Positions 19,040-29,136 are shown, counted from the stretch's first letter. The stretch is 64,000 nucleotides of DNA from Acinetobacter sp. Marseille-Q1618 (GCF_902809855.1 NZ_CADDWJ010000001.1:310001-374000); one strand, 5' to 3'. The notes: generated from the letters alone by a model not told the origin. Made by a program: numbers and translations.

Positions 19040-20920
19040 ATGCATTATCCTAAAGTTTACGATGTCATTGTTATCGGTGGCGGTCACGCAGGTACCGAAG
19101 CAGCGCTTGCTGCGGCACGTATGGGGCGACAGACTTTACTCCTTACTCATAACATTGAGACTTTAGGGCAGATGAGCTGTAACCCAGCGATTGGTGGCAT
19201 TGGCAAATCACATCTTGTACGTGAGATTGATGCGCTAGGCGGTGCAATGGCATTGGCTGCCGATAAAGGCGGTATCCAGTTTCGTATTTTAAATTCACGT
19301 AAAGGCGCAGCAGTACGTGCCACACGTGCCCAAGCAGACCGTATCCGTTATAAAGCTGCAATTCGTCAGACTTTAGAAAATCAAGCCAATTTAGATATTT
19401 TCCAACAAGCGGCCGATGATTTATTGGTTGAAGGTGACACTGTAAAAGGTGTTGTGACCCAAATGGGTATTCGCTTTGATGCCAAAACAGTTGTGCTAAC
19501 CACAGGAACATTCTTAGGTGGTGTGATTCATGTCGGCTTAAATAACGCATCTGGTGGTCGTGCGGGTGATCCTCCTTCAATTTCATTGGCAGCACGTTTA
19601 CGTGAGTTAAATCTTCCAGTTGGTCGTTTAAAAACAGGTACACCACCACGTATCGATGCGCGTTCAGTTGATTTCTCTGTGATGATGCCACAACCGGGCG
19701 ATTTCCCATCACCAACCATGTCGTTTATGGGTGATGTGACCATGCATCCTGAACAAGTAAATTGCTATATTACGCATACCAATGAACGTACGCATGAGAT
19801 TATTCGTGGTGGTTTAGACCGTTCACCGATGTATACAGGGGTGATCGAAGGTGTTGGGCCTCGCTATTGCCCATCCATTGAAGATAAAATCAATAAATTT
19901 GCCGATAAAAATTCGCATCAAGTGTTCTTAGAGCCTGAAGGTTTAGATACACACGAGTTGTACCCAAATGGTATTTCAACGTCTTTACCTTTTGATGTGC
20001 AGTTTGAATTGGTTCGTTCGATTCGTGGTATGGAAAATGCACACATTCTTCGTCCGGGTTATGCGATTGAATATGATTATTTTAATCCTCAAGCATTAAA
20101 ATTCTCATTAGAAACCAAAGCCATCAATAACTTGTACTTTGCTGGTCAGATTAACGGTACAACAGGTTATGAAGAAGCAGGTGCGCAAGGTTTATTGGCA
20201 GGTTTGAATGCTGCTCGCCGTGCGTGGGATCAAGAGCAATGGACACCAAAACGTGATGAAGCATATATTGGTGTGTTGGTTGACGACTTGATTACATTAG
20301 GTACTAAAGAACCGTATCGCATGTTCACCTCTCGTGCGGAATATCGTTTGATGCTTCGTGAAGATAATGCTGATCAGCGTTTAACGCCTATTGGTCGTGA
20401 AATGGGCTTAGTCGATGATGCGCGTTGGGCAAATTACTGCGAAAAAATGGAAGCAGTAGAGAAAGAAACAGGACGTTTACAGCATCTCTGGGCTGCACCC
20501 AACAATCCTTTAGGTAAAAAATTCGTCGAAATGACAGGCGATGATCTGTCAAAAGAAACCAATGCGATTGATTTGTTAAAACGTCCAAATATTAACTTTG
20601 CGCAAATTGCTGAACTGACAAACTCAGAAGTAACTGCATTTGTCGGTGAGCAAATTGAAATTGCAGTGAAATATGCTGGTTATATCAACCGCCAGCAAGA
20701 AGATGTTGCACAAATGAAACGTTTGGAAGAAACTCGTATTCCTGCTGATTTTGATTATGATGTAGTTTCGGGTTTATCTCGTGAAATTACGTTGAAATTA
20801 AAAGATGTGCGTCCTGAAACATTGGCTCAGGCAGGTCGTATTCCTGGTGTGACACCAGCGGCAGTTCAGTTGGTGATGATTACGATTCGTAAGAATAATG
20901 CAGCGAAAAAATCTGCTTAG
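19040..20920 (+). CDS. mnmG: tRNA uridine-5-carboxymethylaminomethyl modification enzyme MnmG (GidA)
   Basis: FAD-dependent partner of MnmE that installs cmnm5 on U34 of several tRNAs. It has 626 residues, the family length. The FAD-binding motif [17 protein letters not shown] begins at about residue 13, and the family signatures [21 protein letters not shown] and [12 protein letters not shown] are present, with the helical C-terminal domain ending [14 protein letters not shown]. An extended -10 promoter lies just upstream and a strong terminator follows, so it is monocistronic. Confidence 0.98.
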   Translation: MHYPKVYDVIVIGGGHAGTEAALAAARMGRQTLLLTHNIETLGQMSCNPAIGGIGKSHLVREIDALGGAMALAADKGGIQFRILNSRKGAAVRATRAQADRIRYKAAIRQTLENQANLDIFQQAADDLLVEGDTVKGVVTQMGIRFDAKTVVLTTGTFLGGVIHVGLNNASGGRAGDPPSISLAARLRELNLPVGRLKTGTPPRIDARSVDFSVMMPQPGDFPSPTMSFMGDVTMHPEQVNCYITHTNERTHEIIRGGLDRSPMYTGVIEGVGPRYCPSIEDKINKFADKNSHQVFLEPEGLDTHELYPNGISTSLPFDVQFELVRSIRGMENAHILRPGYAIEYDYFNPQALKFSLETKAINNLYFAGQINGTTGYEEAGAQGLLAGLNAARRAWDQEQWTPKRDEAYIGVLVDDLITLGTKEPYRMFTSRAEYRLMLREDNADQRLTPIGREMGLVDDARWANYCEKMEAVEKETGRLQHLWAAPNNPLGKKFVEMTGDDLSKETNAIDLLKRPNINFAQIAELTNSEVTAFVGEQIEIAVKYAGYINRQQEDVAQMKRLEETRIPADFDYDVVSGLSREITLKLKDVRPETLAQAGRIPGVTPAAVQLVMITIRKNNAAKKSA

Positions 20921-20933
20921 GATTTTAATTTGA

Positions 20934-20966
20934 AATAAGAAACCCGCTGAGTGCGGGTTTCTTATT
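20934..20966 (+). terminator. Rho-independent terminator of mnmG
   Basis: AATAAGAAACCCGC and GCGGGTTTCTTATT arms with a TGAGT loop, 14 bases after the stop. It is also just beyond the stop of the convergent lipoprotein gene and may serve both. Confidence 0.9.
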
Positions 20967-20975
20967 ATGTTGAGT

Positions 20976-21950
20976 TTAAGGTCCAACAGTGCCATTCATA
21001 AATATAATTCGGTTATCAGAGGGGGTATTCATAAGGCTAGTCGTGTTGAGTTTGGTTTTATTGAAAGTTACGATATAATTTTTAGGGTCAAAATTTGGAG
21101 GATTATTGGCGTCCAAAGAAGCATCAAAAGCCCAATTTATAGTTTTTAAGAAACCACCTGCTCCGTAATATATTGCATTTCTCACTTGATTATTTAAAAC
21201 ATATACTTCAATTGGTGTAGACCCCTCAAAATCTGTGGATAAATATACTTCGTTATGATTGGTAAATTTCATGCTTTGATAATTTAGATTTTCGCTGCGA
21301 TAAGGATTTGTAAAATTCAAATTATAATCAGTTTGCAATTGGTGTTGAAGAGATGTTGGAATTTTTACAGTGGTAGGAGCTTCAGCTAACTCTCCAATAA
21401 CATAGCCTTTTAATTGGATATTTTCATTGCCGTGATATAAGTATGTATTATTGAATTCTATTTTACTTTTACCTGTCTTTTCATCAAGTTGAAAATTAAT
21501 ACCCTTACAAGGTTGAGTTTCATTACAGTCATAATATGAATCACCTTGAGCTGTTTTCCTAGTTAATTGAATCCATTTTTGTTGTGTTTTAGCATCATCC
21601 ATATTAACCAATAACTCATAGTCAGTAGTTTTATCCTGAAATGAGTAAATAAAACGTAAAGATTTATTAAAGTTATTTTCATGGCGATCAAAGCGTTGTT
21701 GGTAAAGATAAGGTGCTTTTTGTTGGTGATCTTCTATTTTGATCGCATTTTTATTTAATAAATTAAAAGTAGTTTGTTGATTTGACTGTGAAAGACTTAA
21801 AAAAATCTCTGCTTGGTTGACAGCTTGAGGTTGAATAGCATTATCTGAGCTACTGCCTCCACCACAACCAAGCAGCAATATTGAGCTGCTTAGAAGAAGG
21901 ATAGGCGTTCTAAATTTGCATTCATTTGTGGTATTTGTACGTTGATTCAT
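20976..21950 (-). CDS. Predicted outer-membrane or periplasmic lipoprotein, function unknown
   Basis: A 324-residue protein with an N-terminal hydrophobic segment and lipobox LLGCGGG (Cys at about residue 29), so it should be lipidated. The Gly/Ser-rich start of the mature chain is typical of Acinetobacter surface lipoproteins. It has a single CNETQPC pair that may form a disulfide. I do not recognise a domain. It is transcribed away from the ADP-ribosylglycohydrolase gene, with a 156-base divergent spacer, and converges on mnmG. Confidence 0.75.
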   Translation of the reverse strand: MNQRTNTTNECKFRTPILLLSSSILLLGCGGGSSSDNAIQPQAVNQAEIFLSLSQSNQQTTFNLLNKNAIKIEDHQQKAPYLYQQRFDRHENNFNKSLRFIYSFQDKTTDYELLVNMDDAKTQQKWIQLTRKTAQGDSYYDCNETQPCKGINFQLDEKTGKSKIEFNNTYLYHGNENIQLKGYVIGELAEAPTTVKIPTSLQHQLQTDYNLNFTNPYRSENLNYQSMKFTNHNEVYLSTDFEGSTPIEVYVLNNQVRNAIYYGAGGFLKTINWAFDASLDANNPPNFDPKNYIVTFNKTKLNTTSLMNTPSDNRIIFMNGTVGP

Positions 21951-22106
21951 TTTTTATTTTCGCTAGTGTGTTAAGCATTTTAATTTTCAATTAAAGCATG
22001 GTTTTTCTCAAATCAACAATGCATTTCACAGACTTGACAGTATACATTGAATTATTATTGACTTTATGACACTATAATTGGTGTATATTTTAGGCATAAA
22101 TGTAAA

Positions 22107-23042
22107 ATGACAAAACAAGACCAACTCAAAGGTGCAATTTACGGATTACTTATTGGTGATGCTGTTGGTGTTCCGTATGAATTTAACTTGCCTGAACAAT
22201 TACCTCCTTATGATCAAATCGATATGATCACACCAAAAAATTTTCAAAAAACTTATCCAAAAATTCCATTTGGAACATGGTCTGATGACGGTGCACAAGC
22301 TTTATGTTTGTTAGACTCATTACTTTATAGAAATCAACTGAATCCAGAAGACTTTATGAATCGCTTATGTAATTGGTATCAACATGGTTATATGGCGGTG
22401 GATTTTGAAGTTTTTGATGTGGGTGTACAAACTGCTGATGCTATTCGACAATATTTGACAGGTGTGCCTTTAAATAAAGTTGCTAAAAATGATGAGCTTG
22501 CCAATGGGAATGGCTCACTCATGCGTGTTCTGCCTTTAGCAATTTGGCATCAAGGTTCTGATGAACAACTGATTCAAGATGCCTATGCACAATCCCATAT
22601 CACGCATGCACATTTGCGTTCAAAAGTTTGCTGTGCGCTGTATTGTTTATGGACAAGAGCGATTTTAAAAGGTTCGAATATTAATGATGGTTGGGAGCAA
22701 GCAGTTTTAACTTTGCGTGAATATTATCAAAATCAACCGCAGGATTTAGAACAACTTGAATTTTATATTCGTCCTGATGAAATGGGAACAAACACAGGCA
22801 GTGGCTATGTAGTCGATTGTTTAAAATCAGCACGGTTTGCTTTGCAACAACCGACTTATCAAGAGGTAATAAAAACTGCAATTGCTTTAGGTCGTGATAC
22901 GGATACAACGGCTTGTGTTGCAGGTGGCATAGCGGGTTTATATTTTGGTTTCGATGCTATTCCTACGGTTTGGATTGAGCAACTTAGAGGTAAGGAAATG
23001 GTTGAATCATTGTTGGAAAATTACTTTAGTTCCTTGTCCTGA
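22107..23042 (+). CDS. ADP-ribosylglycohydrolase family protein
   Basis: Belongs to the DraG/ARH fold that removes ADP-ribose from proteins or nucleic acid-linked groups using two Mg ions. Motifs: AIYGLLIGDAVGVPYE at about 10-25, FGTWSDDGAQAL at about 52-63 (where the family often has TDDT), NGSLMRVLPLA at about 131-141, and the C-terminal metal motif LGRDTDTTACVAGGIAG at about 255-271. It has 311 residues. It starts with ATG but has no strong ribosome site. Substrate unknown; no ADP-ribosyltransferase is seen nearby. Confidence 0.9.
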   Translation: MTKQDQLKGAIYGLLIGDAVGVPYEFNLPEQLPPYDQIDMITPKNFQKTYPKIPFGTWSDDGAQALCLLDSLLYRNQLNPEDFMNRLCNWYQHGYMAVDFEVFDVGVQTADAIRQYLTGVPLNKVAKNDELANGNGSLMRVLPLAIWHQGSDEQLIQDAYAQSHITHAHLRSKVCCALYCLWTRAILKGSNINDGWEQAVLTLREYYQNQPQDLEQLEFYIRPDEMGTNTGSGYVVDCLKSARFALQQPTYQEVIKTAIALGRDTDTTACVAGGIAGLYFGFDAIPTVWIEQLRGKEMVESLLENYFSSLS

Positions 23043-23502
23043 TCTTCTCTACAAATTCTTTTTAATAAGTAAATTAGTACAACATTTAATTTAGACAAGT
23101 AGAAATTAGTTATGTTCCGAGTTTAGGTATTTGTAGCGTACTTTGGGGAATATTTTTTATTTATATTTATCAAAAGTTCCCCATATAAATACTCACTTTT
23201 TTGCTTTAATGCTAAAAATAGCAAAATAAGTGTTTAATAAAAAATCAGCATAGATTTGCAGAATCACTTATTTCACAATCGATAAAGTTTGCATTAAATT
23301 TATTTTATGTTCTTCACACGAGGTTAAAGCTTATGACGATGAAAAGTATCCGTTTCAATACAGGTGATTTAGCCTGCTAAATTTACAGGTTATTTTCATT
23401 CTCCAATAATTTTATGATGAAGCAAGTTGTGAGTTTACTTCATCAGTTTTAATATAATAAAAAACTTGAGAATATTTTAAAGAGCCTGCGGGGGCTCTTT
23501 TT
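23043..23502. other. 460-base spacer with a possible small transcript
   Basis: Holds a 15-residue open frame at 23333-23380 (MTMKSIRFNTGDLAC) with GAGG 9 bases upstream, a hairpin at 23415-23445 with TGATGAAG/CTTCATCA arms, and a terminator at 23480-23507. The plus-strand order of frame, hairpin and terminator suggests a small RNA or microprotein transcript, or the long 3' end of the glycohydrolase mRNA. Confidence 0.4.
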
Positions 23503-23507
23503 TTATT
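23480..23507 (+). terminator. Rho-independent terminator (plus strand)
   Basis: AAAGAGCC, loop, GGCTCTTTTTTTT. The T tract is on the plus strand. The only annotated plus-strand gene upstream, the glycohydrolase, ends 440 bases earlier. Confidence 0.82.
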
Positions 23508-24498
23508 CTATTTCATGTACTGCATTAAAAACTTCAATAGGCTCAATACGAATTAATTTTTTACCAAAACTTCTAAGCCACCACACCAACTGTGAAGTGA
23601 AGGGTACGATTGCGCTGACTTCATACAGTTCATCATTCAGTTTTTTAACTTTTTGTGCTTTGCTGAGCTGACTTTCAGTAAAATATTGCGCATCATCCTC
23701 ATGCATTACCAATTTTAATTCGACATTTTCAGTCGGTTTGTTGAAGTCTACCCGGAAACCAAGTGCGCCAGAGTCGATATAAGCATCAATATCAAAATCA
23801 ACAGGATGCAACGCACGGCTATCTAAGACAGTGGCAGATTTAAACCGATGTAAAGCAAAGGTTTGTACTTCAGATTTATCATGGCGGGTACAGATAAGAT
23901 AAATAATTGCACCTTTTTGTACCAAACCAAGCGGATTTAAAATATAGGTTTTTTCTTCACCAGCATGCCCACGTGCACGATAAACACATTCGATTTGCTT
24001 GTCCTGTAATAAACCTTCATAAATGGCTTGCTGCGCTTGGCGTTCAACGATCGGAGGAATTACGGGCTGATTCGCAGGCACAATACGCACACGATTGATC
24101 CATTGGCGAACATTATTTTGTGTGGACAAACTGCGGCGCGCTAAATCAAACCAAGGATTCATTTCTTCGATTAAACTGGGTGGCAATAAGTGATTAAGAT
24201 GTTCTTCTACCATCATAAAAGTAACCGCTTGTGAACTGGTCATATGCGGTAAGCTTTGAATTGGGGCATCGGAACGCCAACGCCAACCTTGAGGCACTGT
24301 TTTATTACTTTCAATTGGAAAGCGCTGTGCAATTTGGTTTAAATCACGCTGAATGGTGCGTAAACTGATTTCAATTCCTTCACGTTCTAGAGCTTCTTGT
24401 AATTCACGGGTGCCCATCCATTTTCCAGTAGACAGACGAGATAAAATTTGCCACTGACGGTAGAGGCTATTTGACGTTTCTTTTTCTTGAGAAGACAT
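23503..24498 (-). CDS. WYL-domain transcriptional regulator
   Basis: A 331-residue YafY/DeoR-like regulator. An N-terminal winged helix (about residues 10-60, with TRELQEALEREGIEISLRTI and QRDLNQI) is followed by a WYL domain (about 140-230) with the ligand-contact segment GLVQKGAIIYLICTRH and a C-terminal WCX-like extension. WYL regulators often sense nucleic-acid or nucleotide ligands and can control defence loci, but this one neighbours metabolic genes. It is divergent from the ATP-grasp/Anbu operon across a 235-base spacer, making that operon its likeliest target after itself. Confidence 0.87.
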   Translation of the reverse strand: MSSQEKETSNSLYRQWQILSRLSTGKWMGTRELQEALEREGIEISLRTIQRDLNQIAQRFPIESNKTVPQGWRWRSDAPIQSLPHMTSSQAVTFMMVEEHLNHLLPPSLIEEMNPWFDLARRSLSTQNNVRQWINRVRIVPANQPVIPPIVERQAQQAIYEGLLQDKQIECVYRARGHAGEEKTYILNPLGLVQKGAIIYLICTRHDKSEVQTFALHRFKSATVLDSRALHPVDFDIDAYIDSGALGFRVDFNKPTENVELKLVMHEDDAQYFTESQLSKAQKVKKLNDELYEVSAIVPFTSQLVWWLRSFGKKLIRIEPIEVFNAVHEIE

Positions 24499-24733
24499 AA
24501 TTCAGTTACAACATCAGCGAATAAAAGAAATAAACCTGAATAACAATAGGAAATATCAGACAGTTAAGCAAGACTTATTCTAGAAAAACTCTGTCTATAT
24601 TTTGAAACAAGTTTGCGCAAAACTATACTTGAGTGTTTATGTGATTGCTGAATTAATAATCAAAACAATGAAATATTTTGGCATTGTTGTTGCTTATATC
24701 AAGTGACAATTCATCACAAAAATAGAGGTTTGT

Positions 24734-26293
24734 ATGTTTAAAGAAGATTATCTTACAAATTCAAGTCTCGATCATTTTACAATGCCGATCACGAGAATAG
24801 AACACTTAGAAACTCAAGGCGGTTTAAATGTATCCACTGTGCCAACTCCTTCAGGTCATGCACTTTTAAAGCAAATTCAAACCCAGTTTTTTAATGAGCT
24901 TTGTGATGATGTGCAACTTCCTATAGAAATCACCCAAAAAATAGAAATATGGTTAGCACAGCATAGTTTACAGGAATTACAACAACTCAATGATGTATCC
25001 AAAGCCCATTTTGCTTATCACGGGATTACATTTACAGTGTATAGCGAATCTGAAAATTTGGAGCGTAGCATTCCTTTTGACATGATTCCTCGGGTCATTG
25101 CAAAAAAACAATGGGCAAAAATCGCAGCGGGTTGTACACAACGGGTTCAAGCTTTAAATCTATTTTTACATGATATTTATCATGATGCCGAGATTTTAAA
25201 TGCAGGCATTATCCCGAAAGCACAGGTATTTGGTCATGAGGCTTTTCAGCCGCATATGTTGAATTTTCATGTAAAAGGGCAAGTATACAGCCAAATCAGT
25301 GGGGTCGATTTAGTACGAGATCGCACAGGTGAGTTCTATGTGCTTGAAGATAATTTAAGAACGCCTTCAGGGGTGTCTTATATGTTAGAAAGTCGTAAAA
25401 TTAGCCAAAAAATCATGCCTGAATTATGTCAGGCGAGTTTACAAGGTATTGAACATTATCCTATTTTATTAAAACAAGTTTTAGCAGAAAGTGCCTATGT
25501 TGACTCACCTTTTATCGTGGTTTTAACACCTGGACGATTTAACAGTGCCTATTATGAGCATGCTTTTCTTGCAAGGGAAATGGGTGTTCCTTTAGTAACA
25601 TCACGTGACCTTTATGTTGAGAACGACAGACTTTATGTGAAAACTGTCCGAGGTCGGCAACAAGTTGATGTAGTTTATAGACGTATTGATGATGACTTTC
25701 TCGATCCACTTTGTTTTAGACCCGATAGTATTTTGGGTGTTGCAGGACTGATGTCGGCATATTTAAAACAACAAGTGGTGATTGCCAATGCACCGGGAAC
25801 AGGTGTTGCAGATGATAAATCTATTTATCCTTATGTGGATAAAATGATTGAATTTTATCTAGGTGAACAGGCACTTTTACACAATGTGCCGACCTATTCT
25901 TGTCGTGATCCCGAACATTTAGCTTATGTTTTAGCGCATATGGATCGTTTGGTGATCAAAGAAGCCCAAGGTTCGGGCGGGTATGGGATGTTAATTGGTT
26001 CTCAAGCCAGTGATGCTGATCTTGCTTGTTTTAGGCAAAAATTAATCACAACGCCCCATGCATATATTGCTCAGCCTATTTTAGATTTATCAATTTCCCC
26101 GACACTGACTGAAGATGGCATCGAAGCACGTCATGTCGATTTGCGACCATTTATTTTAAGTTCGCCTGAGCGGACAGAAATTGTACCTGGTGGTTTAACA
26201 CGTGTTGCAATGCAAAAGGACTCATTGGTAGTGAATTCCTCTCAAGGTGGCGGAATTAAGGACACATGGGTGCTTGATCAATTGCATAACTGA
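24734..26293 (+). CDS. Circularly permuted ATP-grasp (type 2) protein
   Basis: A 519-residue ATP-grasp ligase of the permuted DUF404/DUF407 type that is predicted to form amide or peptide bonds. Characteristic segments are YVLEDNLRTPSGVSYMLESR, DVVYRRIDDDFLDP, APGTGVADDKSIYPYV and the ATP-binding VIKEAQGSGGYGMLIG. The start is supported by AGAGG 6 bases upstream. It is the first gene of the set ATP-grasp, alpha-E, transglutaminase and Anbu, described by comparative genomics as a peptide synthesis or modification system (Iyer and colleagues, from memory). Confidence 0.9.
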   Translation: MFKEDYLTNSSLDHFTMPITRIEHLETQGGLNVSTVPTPSGHALLKQIQTQFFNELCDDVQLPIEITQKIEIWLAQHSLQELQQLNDVSKAHFAYHGITFTVYSESENLERSIPFDMIPRVIAKKQWAKIAAGCTQRVQALNLFLHDIYHDAEILNAGIIPKAQVFGHEAFQPHMLNFHVKGQVYSQISGVDLVRDRTGEFYVLEDNLRTPSGVSYMLESRKISQKIMPELCQASLQGIEHYPILLKQVLAESAYVDSPFIVVLTPGRFNSAYYEHAFLAREMGVPLVTSRDLYVENDRLYVKTVRGRQQVDVVYRRIDDDFLDPLCFRPDSILGVAGLMSAYLKQQVVIANAPGTGVADDKSIYPYVDKMIEFYLGEQALLHNVPTYSCRDPEHLAYVLAHMDRLVIKEAQGSGGYGMLIGSQASDADLACFRQKLITTPHAYIAQPILDLSISPTLTEDGIEARHVDLRPFILSSPERTEIVPGGLTRVAMQKDSLVVNSSQGGGIKDTWVLDQLHN

Positions 26294-26316
26294 TGCAAAC
26301 ATTAGGAGAATAAAAA

Positions 26317-26925
26317 ATGATTTTGTTAAGCAGCGATGCACAACATATTTTTTGGTTAGGGCGTTATTTAACCCGTATCCAATATTCGTGCAGCTTATTT
26401 CCCTTTAGTGATGATGAGGCAGCCAGGCAATACGCACATGCGTTTTGTTTACCTGCATTTGATGCTTTTTCTTTAAATGAATTAATTTTAGATCAGGAAC
26501 AACCTGCTTCATTTCACCAACAATTTCAAAATGCTAAAAATAATATTCATGATTTACGCGGTGTGTTGTCCGCACATTGTTTTGCTGAATTAAATCAATT
26601 ATTACACCAAGCGGAACAACATGCTGCTTATATTTGTGATGTTGCGGTTGAATGCAATGATGTGCTTGAGGCAGAAGCCAATGAAACGTTATTCATGTTT
26701 TTCTGCTTAGGTCAAAAGATCGAACAACTAGATCGACACATTCGTCTACAACAAAACCGTGGTGAAATATTGGCTGAACTTGATCAATTAATTGAACAAC
26801 TTTATGACATCGGTTGGACAAGTTTAGAAAATGCTTGGCAACAACTGAAACAAACCCCTGATTGTAATAGTTTTTATCATTTTAGTGACCATATGCAAAA
26901 CTTATTTGAAATGGATGCCGCATGA
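26317..26925 (+). CDS. Alpha-E domain protein (short form)
   Basis: A 202-residue helical protein of the DUF403/alpha-E group. The N-terminus SSDAQHIFWLGRYLTRIQ matches the family start, in which a Glu- and Arg-rich helical bundle follows (AEANETLFMFFCLGQKIEQLDRHIR, read in parts). Many family members are about 300 residues, so this copy is short by a third, though it ends cleanly and has no frameshift. AGGAGAA precedes the ATG. Function unknown; always linked to the permuted ATP-grasp protein. It overlaps the next gene by 4 bases (ATGA). Confidence 0.82.
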   Translation: MILLSSDAQHIFWLGRYLTRIQYSCSLFPFSDDEAARQYAHAFCLPAFDAFSLNELILDQEQPASFHQQFQNAKNNIHDLRGVLSAHCFAELNQLLHQAEQHAAYICDVAVECNDVLEAEANETLFMFFCLGQKIEQLDRHIRLQQNRGEILAELDQLIEQLYDIGWTSLENAWQQLKQTPDCNSFYHFSDHMQNLFEMDAA

Positions 26926-27701
26926 AACTGATGATCAATCACCAAACCTATTATCAATATACTGCGCCTGCAAAAAACAGTATTCAGTATATTAAAATGA
27001 TGCCACAAAGCAATCATCATCAACAGGTACAGTATTGGAACATTAGTGTTCCTGGAGAAAATACCAGTCAAAAAGATCAGTTTGATAATATCTGGATGAC
27101 AGCTACCCAGCGCTTTGAATATTCAGGCTTGATGATCATGGCACAGGGTGTGGTTGAAATTGATCAAAAGAATGTATTTGGAATCGACTCCAATATTGAT
27201 CCAATCCATTTTTTACAACCTACGACATTTACAGCGTATACACCTGAGATGCTGCAATTTGCACAGAAATATGTACCTTATGTAAGCGTGCAAAATTTAA
27301 AATCCTTGGCTACAGCGATTTTAAATGAAATGCCATATTTACCAGCAAGTACGACCGTGATGCATACAGCGATTCAATCTTTTGAGGCAAAGCAAGGGGT
27401 TTGCCAAGATCATAGTCATGTATTTATTGCGATGTTAAAAGCTTTGGCTGTTCCTGCTCGTTATGTATCGGGGTATTTATTTGCCAATGATCAAGCTCAC
27501 CTCGCCAGTCATGCATGGGCAGAAGCTTTTATTGATGGGCAATGGCATTGTTTTGATGTGAGTAATCAATTGTTTCAGCCAAGCGCGCATATTTATATTG
27601 CAGTAGGGCGGGATTATTGGGATGTTGCGCCTGTGCGCGGTGTGCGTTCACAAGGAGGAATAGAGTCTATGCATTCAATTGTGCAAGTTTTAGCATGCTA
27701 A
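26922..27701 (+). CDS. Transglutaminase-like cysteine protease family protein
   Basis: A 259-residue protein with an N-terminal beta-rich domain (about 1-110) and a transglutaminase core. The catalytic triad is visible: Cys in QGVCQDHSHVFIAMLKAL, His in ASHAWAEAFI, and Asp in CFDVSNQ. It probably acts as a peptidase on the product of the ATP-grasp partner. Its start overlaps the alpha-E stop as ATGA, a sign of translational coupling. The Anbu gene follows 66 bases later. Confidence 0.9.
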   Translation: MKLMINHQTYYQYTAPAKNSIQYIKMMPQSNHHQQVQYWNISVPGENTSQKDQFDNIWMTATQRFEYSGLMIMAQGVVEIDQKNVFGIDSNIDPIHFLQPTTFTAYTPEMLQFAQKYVPYVSVQNLKSLATAILNEMPYLPASTTVMHTAIQSFEAKQGVCQDHSHVFIAMLKALAVPARYVSGYLFANDQAHLASHAWAEAFIDGQWHCFDVSNQLFQPSAHIYIAVGRDYWDVAPVRGVRSQGGIESMHSIVQVLAC

Positions 27702-27767
27702 TCGACTATAATTGAGCGAATATTGAGTTCAATAGATGCTCATCTGCTAGAAAAATAAGGAAGATCT

Positions 27768-28502
27768 ATGACCTATTGTTGCGCACTTCGTTTAAAAGAT
27801 GGCTTGGTCTTTATCAGTGATACACGGACTAACGCTGGGGTAGATCATATTTCTGTGTTTCGTAAACTTTACACTTTTGGGCGTGAAGGTGAGCGAATGA
27901 TTTGTATTCAGACCTCTGGCAATCTCGCCACAACTCAAGCTGTGATTGGACATTTAAGAAATCATTTGGCACTCAATCAAGAGCCAAATTTATATAGTGC
28001 CAATACCATGTTTGAAGTTGCCAGTTTGGTTGGGCAAATTTTGCGTAAAGTTATTGCAGATGTGACGGATGACACCCATGAGCAAAGTAATTATTTTTGT
28101 TCATTATTAATCGGTGGGCAAATTTTGGGTGAAGAAATGCAACTCTATAATATTTACCCACAAGGCAATTTTATTTGTGCAACCAGCGATACGCCTTATT
28201 TTCAGATAGGAGAAAGTAAATATGGTAAGCCGATTTTAGATCGTGCATTAAGTTATGATATTCCTTTGGATGAAGCTTTGCGTTGTGCTCTAATTTCATT
28301 TGATTCGACTTTACGTTCAAATGTGTCAGTTGGAATGCCATTAGATACTCTTATTTATCAAAAAGACTCTTTTATTATTCCAAAAGGGAAAAGAATTACC
28401 GAAGAAGAACCGTATTTTCAAGATATTAGCAAACAATGGTCAGAAACTTTGAAAAAAGGCTTACAAGACCTTCCAATTCCCAATGAGGATTTTTTTAAAT
28501 AA
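27768..28502 (+). CDS. Proteasome-type peptidase Anbu (ancestral beta subunit)
   Basis: A 244-residue Ntn-hydrolase related to proteasome beta subunits and HslV. After Met removal the chain begins with Thr, the expected nucleophile (MTYCCALRLKDGLVFISDTR), followed by the conserved Asp in SDTRTNAG and Lys in VFRKLYTF. The length and the neighbours ATP-grasp, alpha-E and transglutaminase are diagnostic of Anbu. Published structures show open helical ring assemblies; its natural substrate is unresolved. AAGGAAG lies just upstream of the ATG. Confidence 0.92.
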   Translation: MTYCCALRLKDGLVFISDTRTNAGVDHISVFRKLYTFGREGERMICIQTSGNLATTQAVIGHLRNHLALNQEPNLYSANTMFEVASLVGQILRKVIADVTDDTHEQSNYFCSLLIGGQILGEEMQLYNIYPQGNFICATSDTPYFQIGESKYGKPILDRALSYDIPLDEALRCALISFDSTLRSNVSVGMPLDTLIYQKDSFIIPKGKRITEEEPYFQDISKQWSETLKKGLQDLPIPNEDFFK

Positions 28503-28704
28503 AAGTTGAAATAAAAGATTGCTTAAATTTATAAATTTAAATATTGTCTTAAGGTTTATTTAAATATTTTTTAAATATATTAAATAAACAAAAGTGCATT
28601 TAAGTTAAAAGAAAATTTGATTTTAGGACGAGATTAACTTCTTAAATGTTTAAATTTAAAATATTCACTCAAGATAACGAGCTGAACACAATAAGCAGAA
28701 AATC

Positions 28705-29124
28705 ATGTTTCAATTATGTTATGTAAGTACCTCAGCTTCATCAGAAAACGACATTTTAATGGATTTAAGAGATATTTTAGGAGAGGCGAGAGATTTTAAT
28801 GTGCAACATGACATTACGGGTGTGCTTTATTTCGCCGATAAATATTTTTTTCAATGTTTAGAAGGTGATGAAGACGCTATAAGACTTTTATATGAAAAGT
28901 TAAAAACCGACAAGCGTCATTCTGAGTTGCGCAACTTTCAACCTAAAACGATTCAGACGGCTCATTTTTCAAAATGGGCAATGAAATATGTAAATCGCAG
29001 TGGTGATGTGCATGATTATTTTAAATCACTTGGCTTAGATGGTTTCCAGCCTTATGAATTAAAAGATGAAGAGATTGATAATTTTTTAGTTAAATTATAT
29101 GAGCTCAATGCAGATCAAGTTTAA
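28705..29124 (+). CDS. BLUF-domain blue-light sensor (stand-alone)
   Basis: A 139-residue FAD-binding BLUF protein. The flavin-contact Tyr is in LCYVSTSA (about residue 6), followed by DITGVLYFADKYFFQCLEG (about 39-57), which carries the conserved Gln, and a Trp at KWAMKYV. There is no output domain, only a short helical C-terminus, so it must act through protein partners. Acinetobacter species have several such short BLUF proteins, one of which (BlsA) controls motility and metabolism through regulators. It lies after the Anbu operon but 200 bases away, and has its own terminator. Confidence 0.92.
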   Translation: MFQLCYVSTSASSENDILMDLRDILGEARDFNVQHDITGVLYFADKYFFQCLEGDEDAIRLLYEKLKTDKRHSELRNFQPKTIQTAHFSKWAMKYVNRSGDVHDYFKSLGLDGFQPYELKDEEIDNFLVKLYELNADQV

Positions 29125-29136
29125 ATGATGTGTCAA

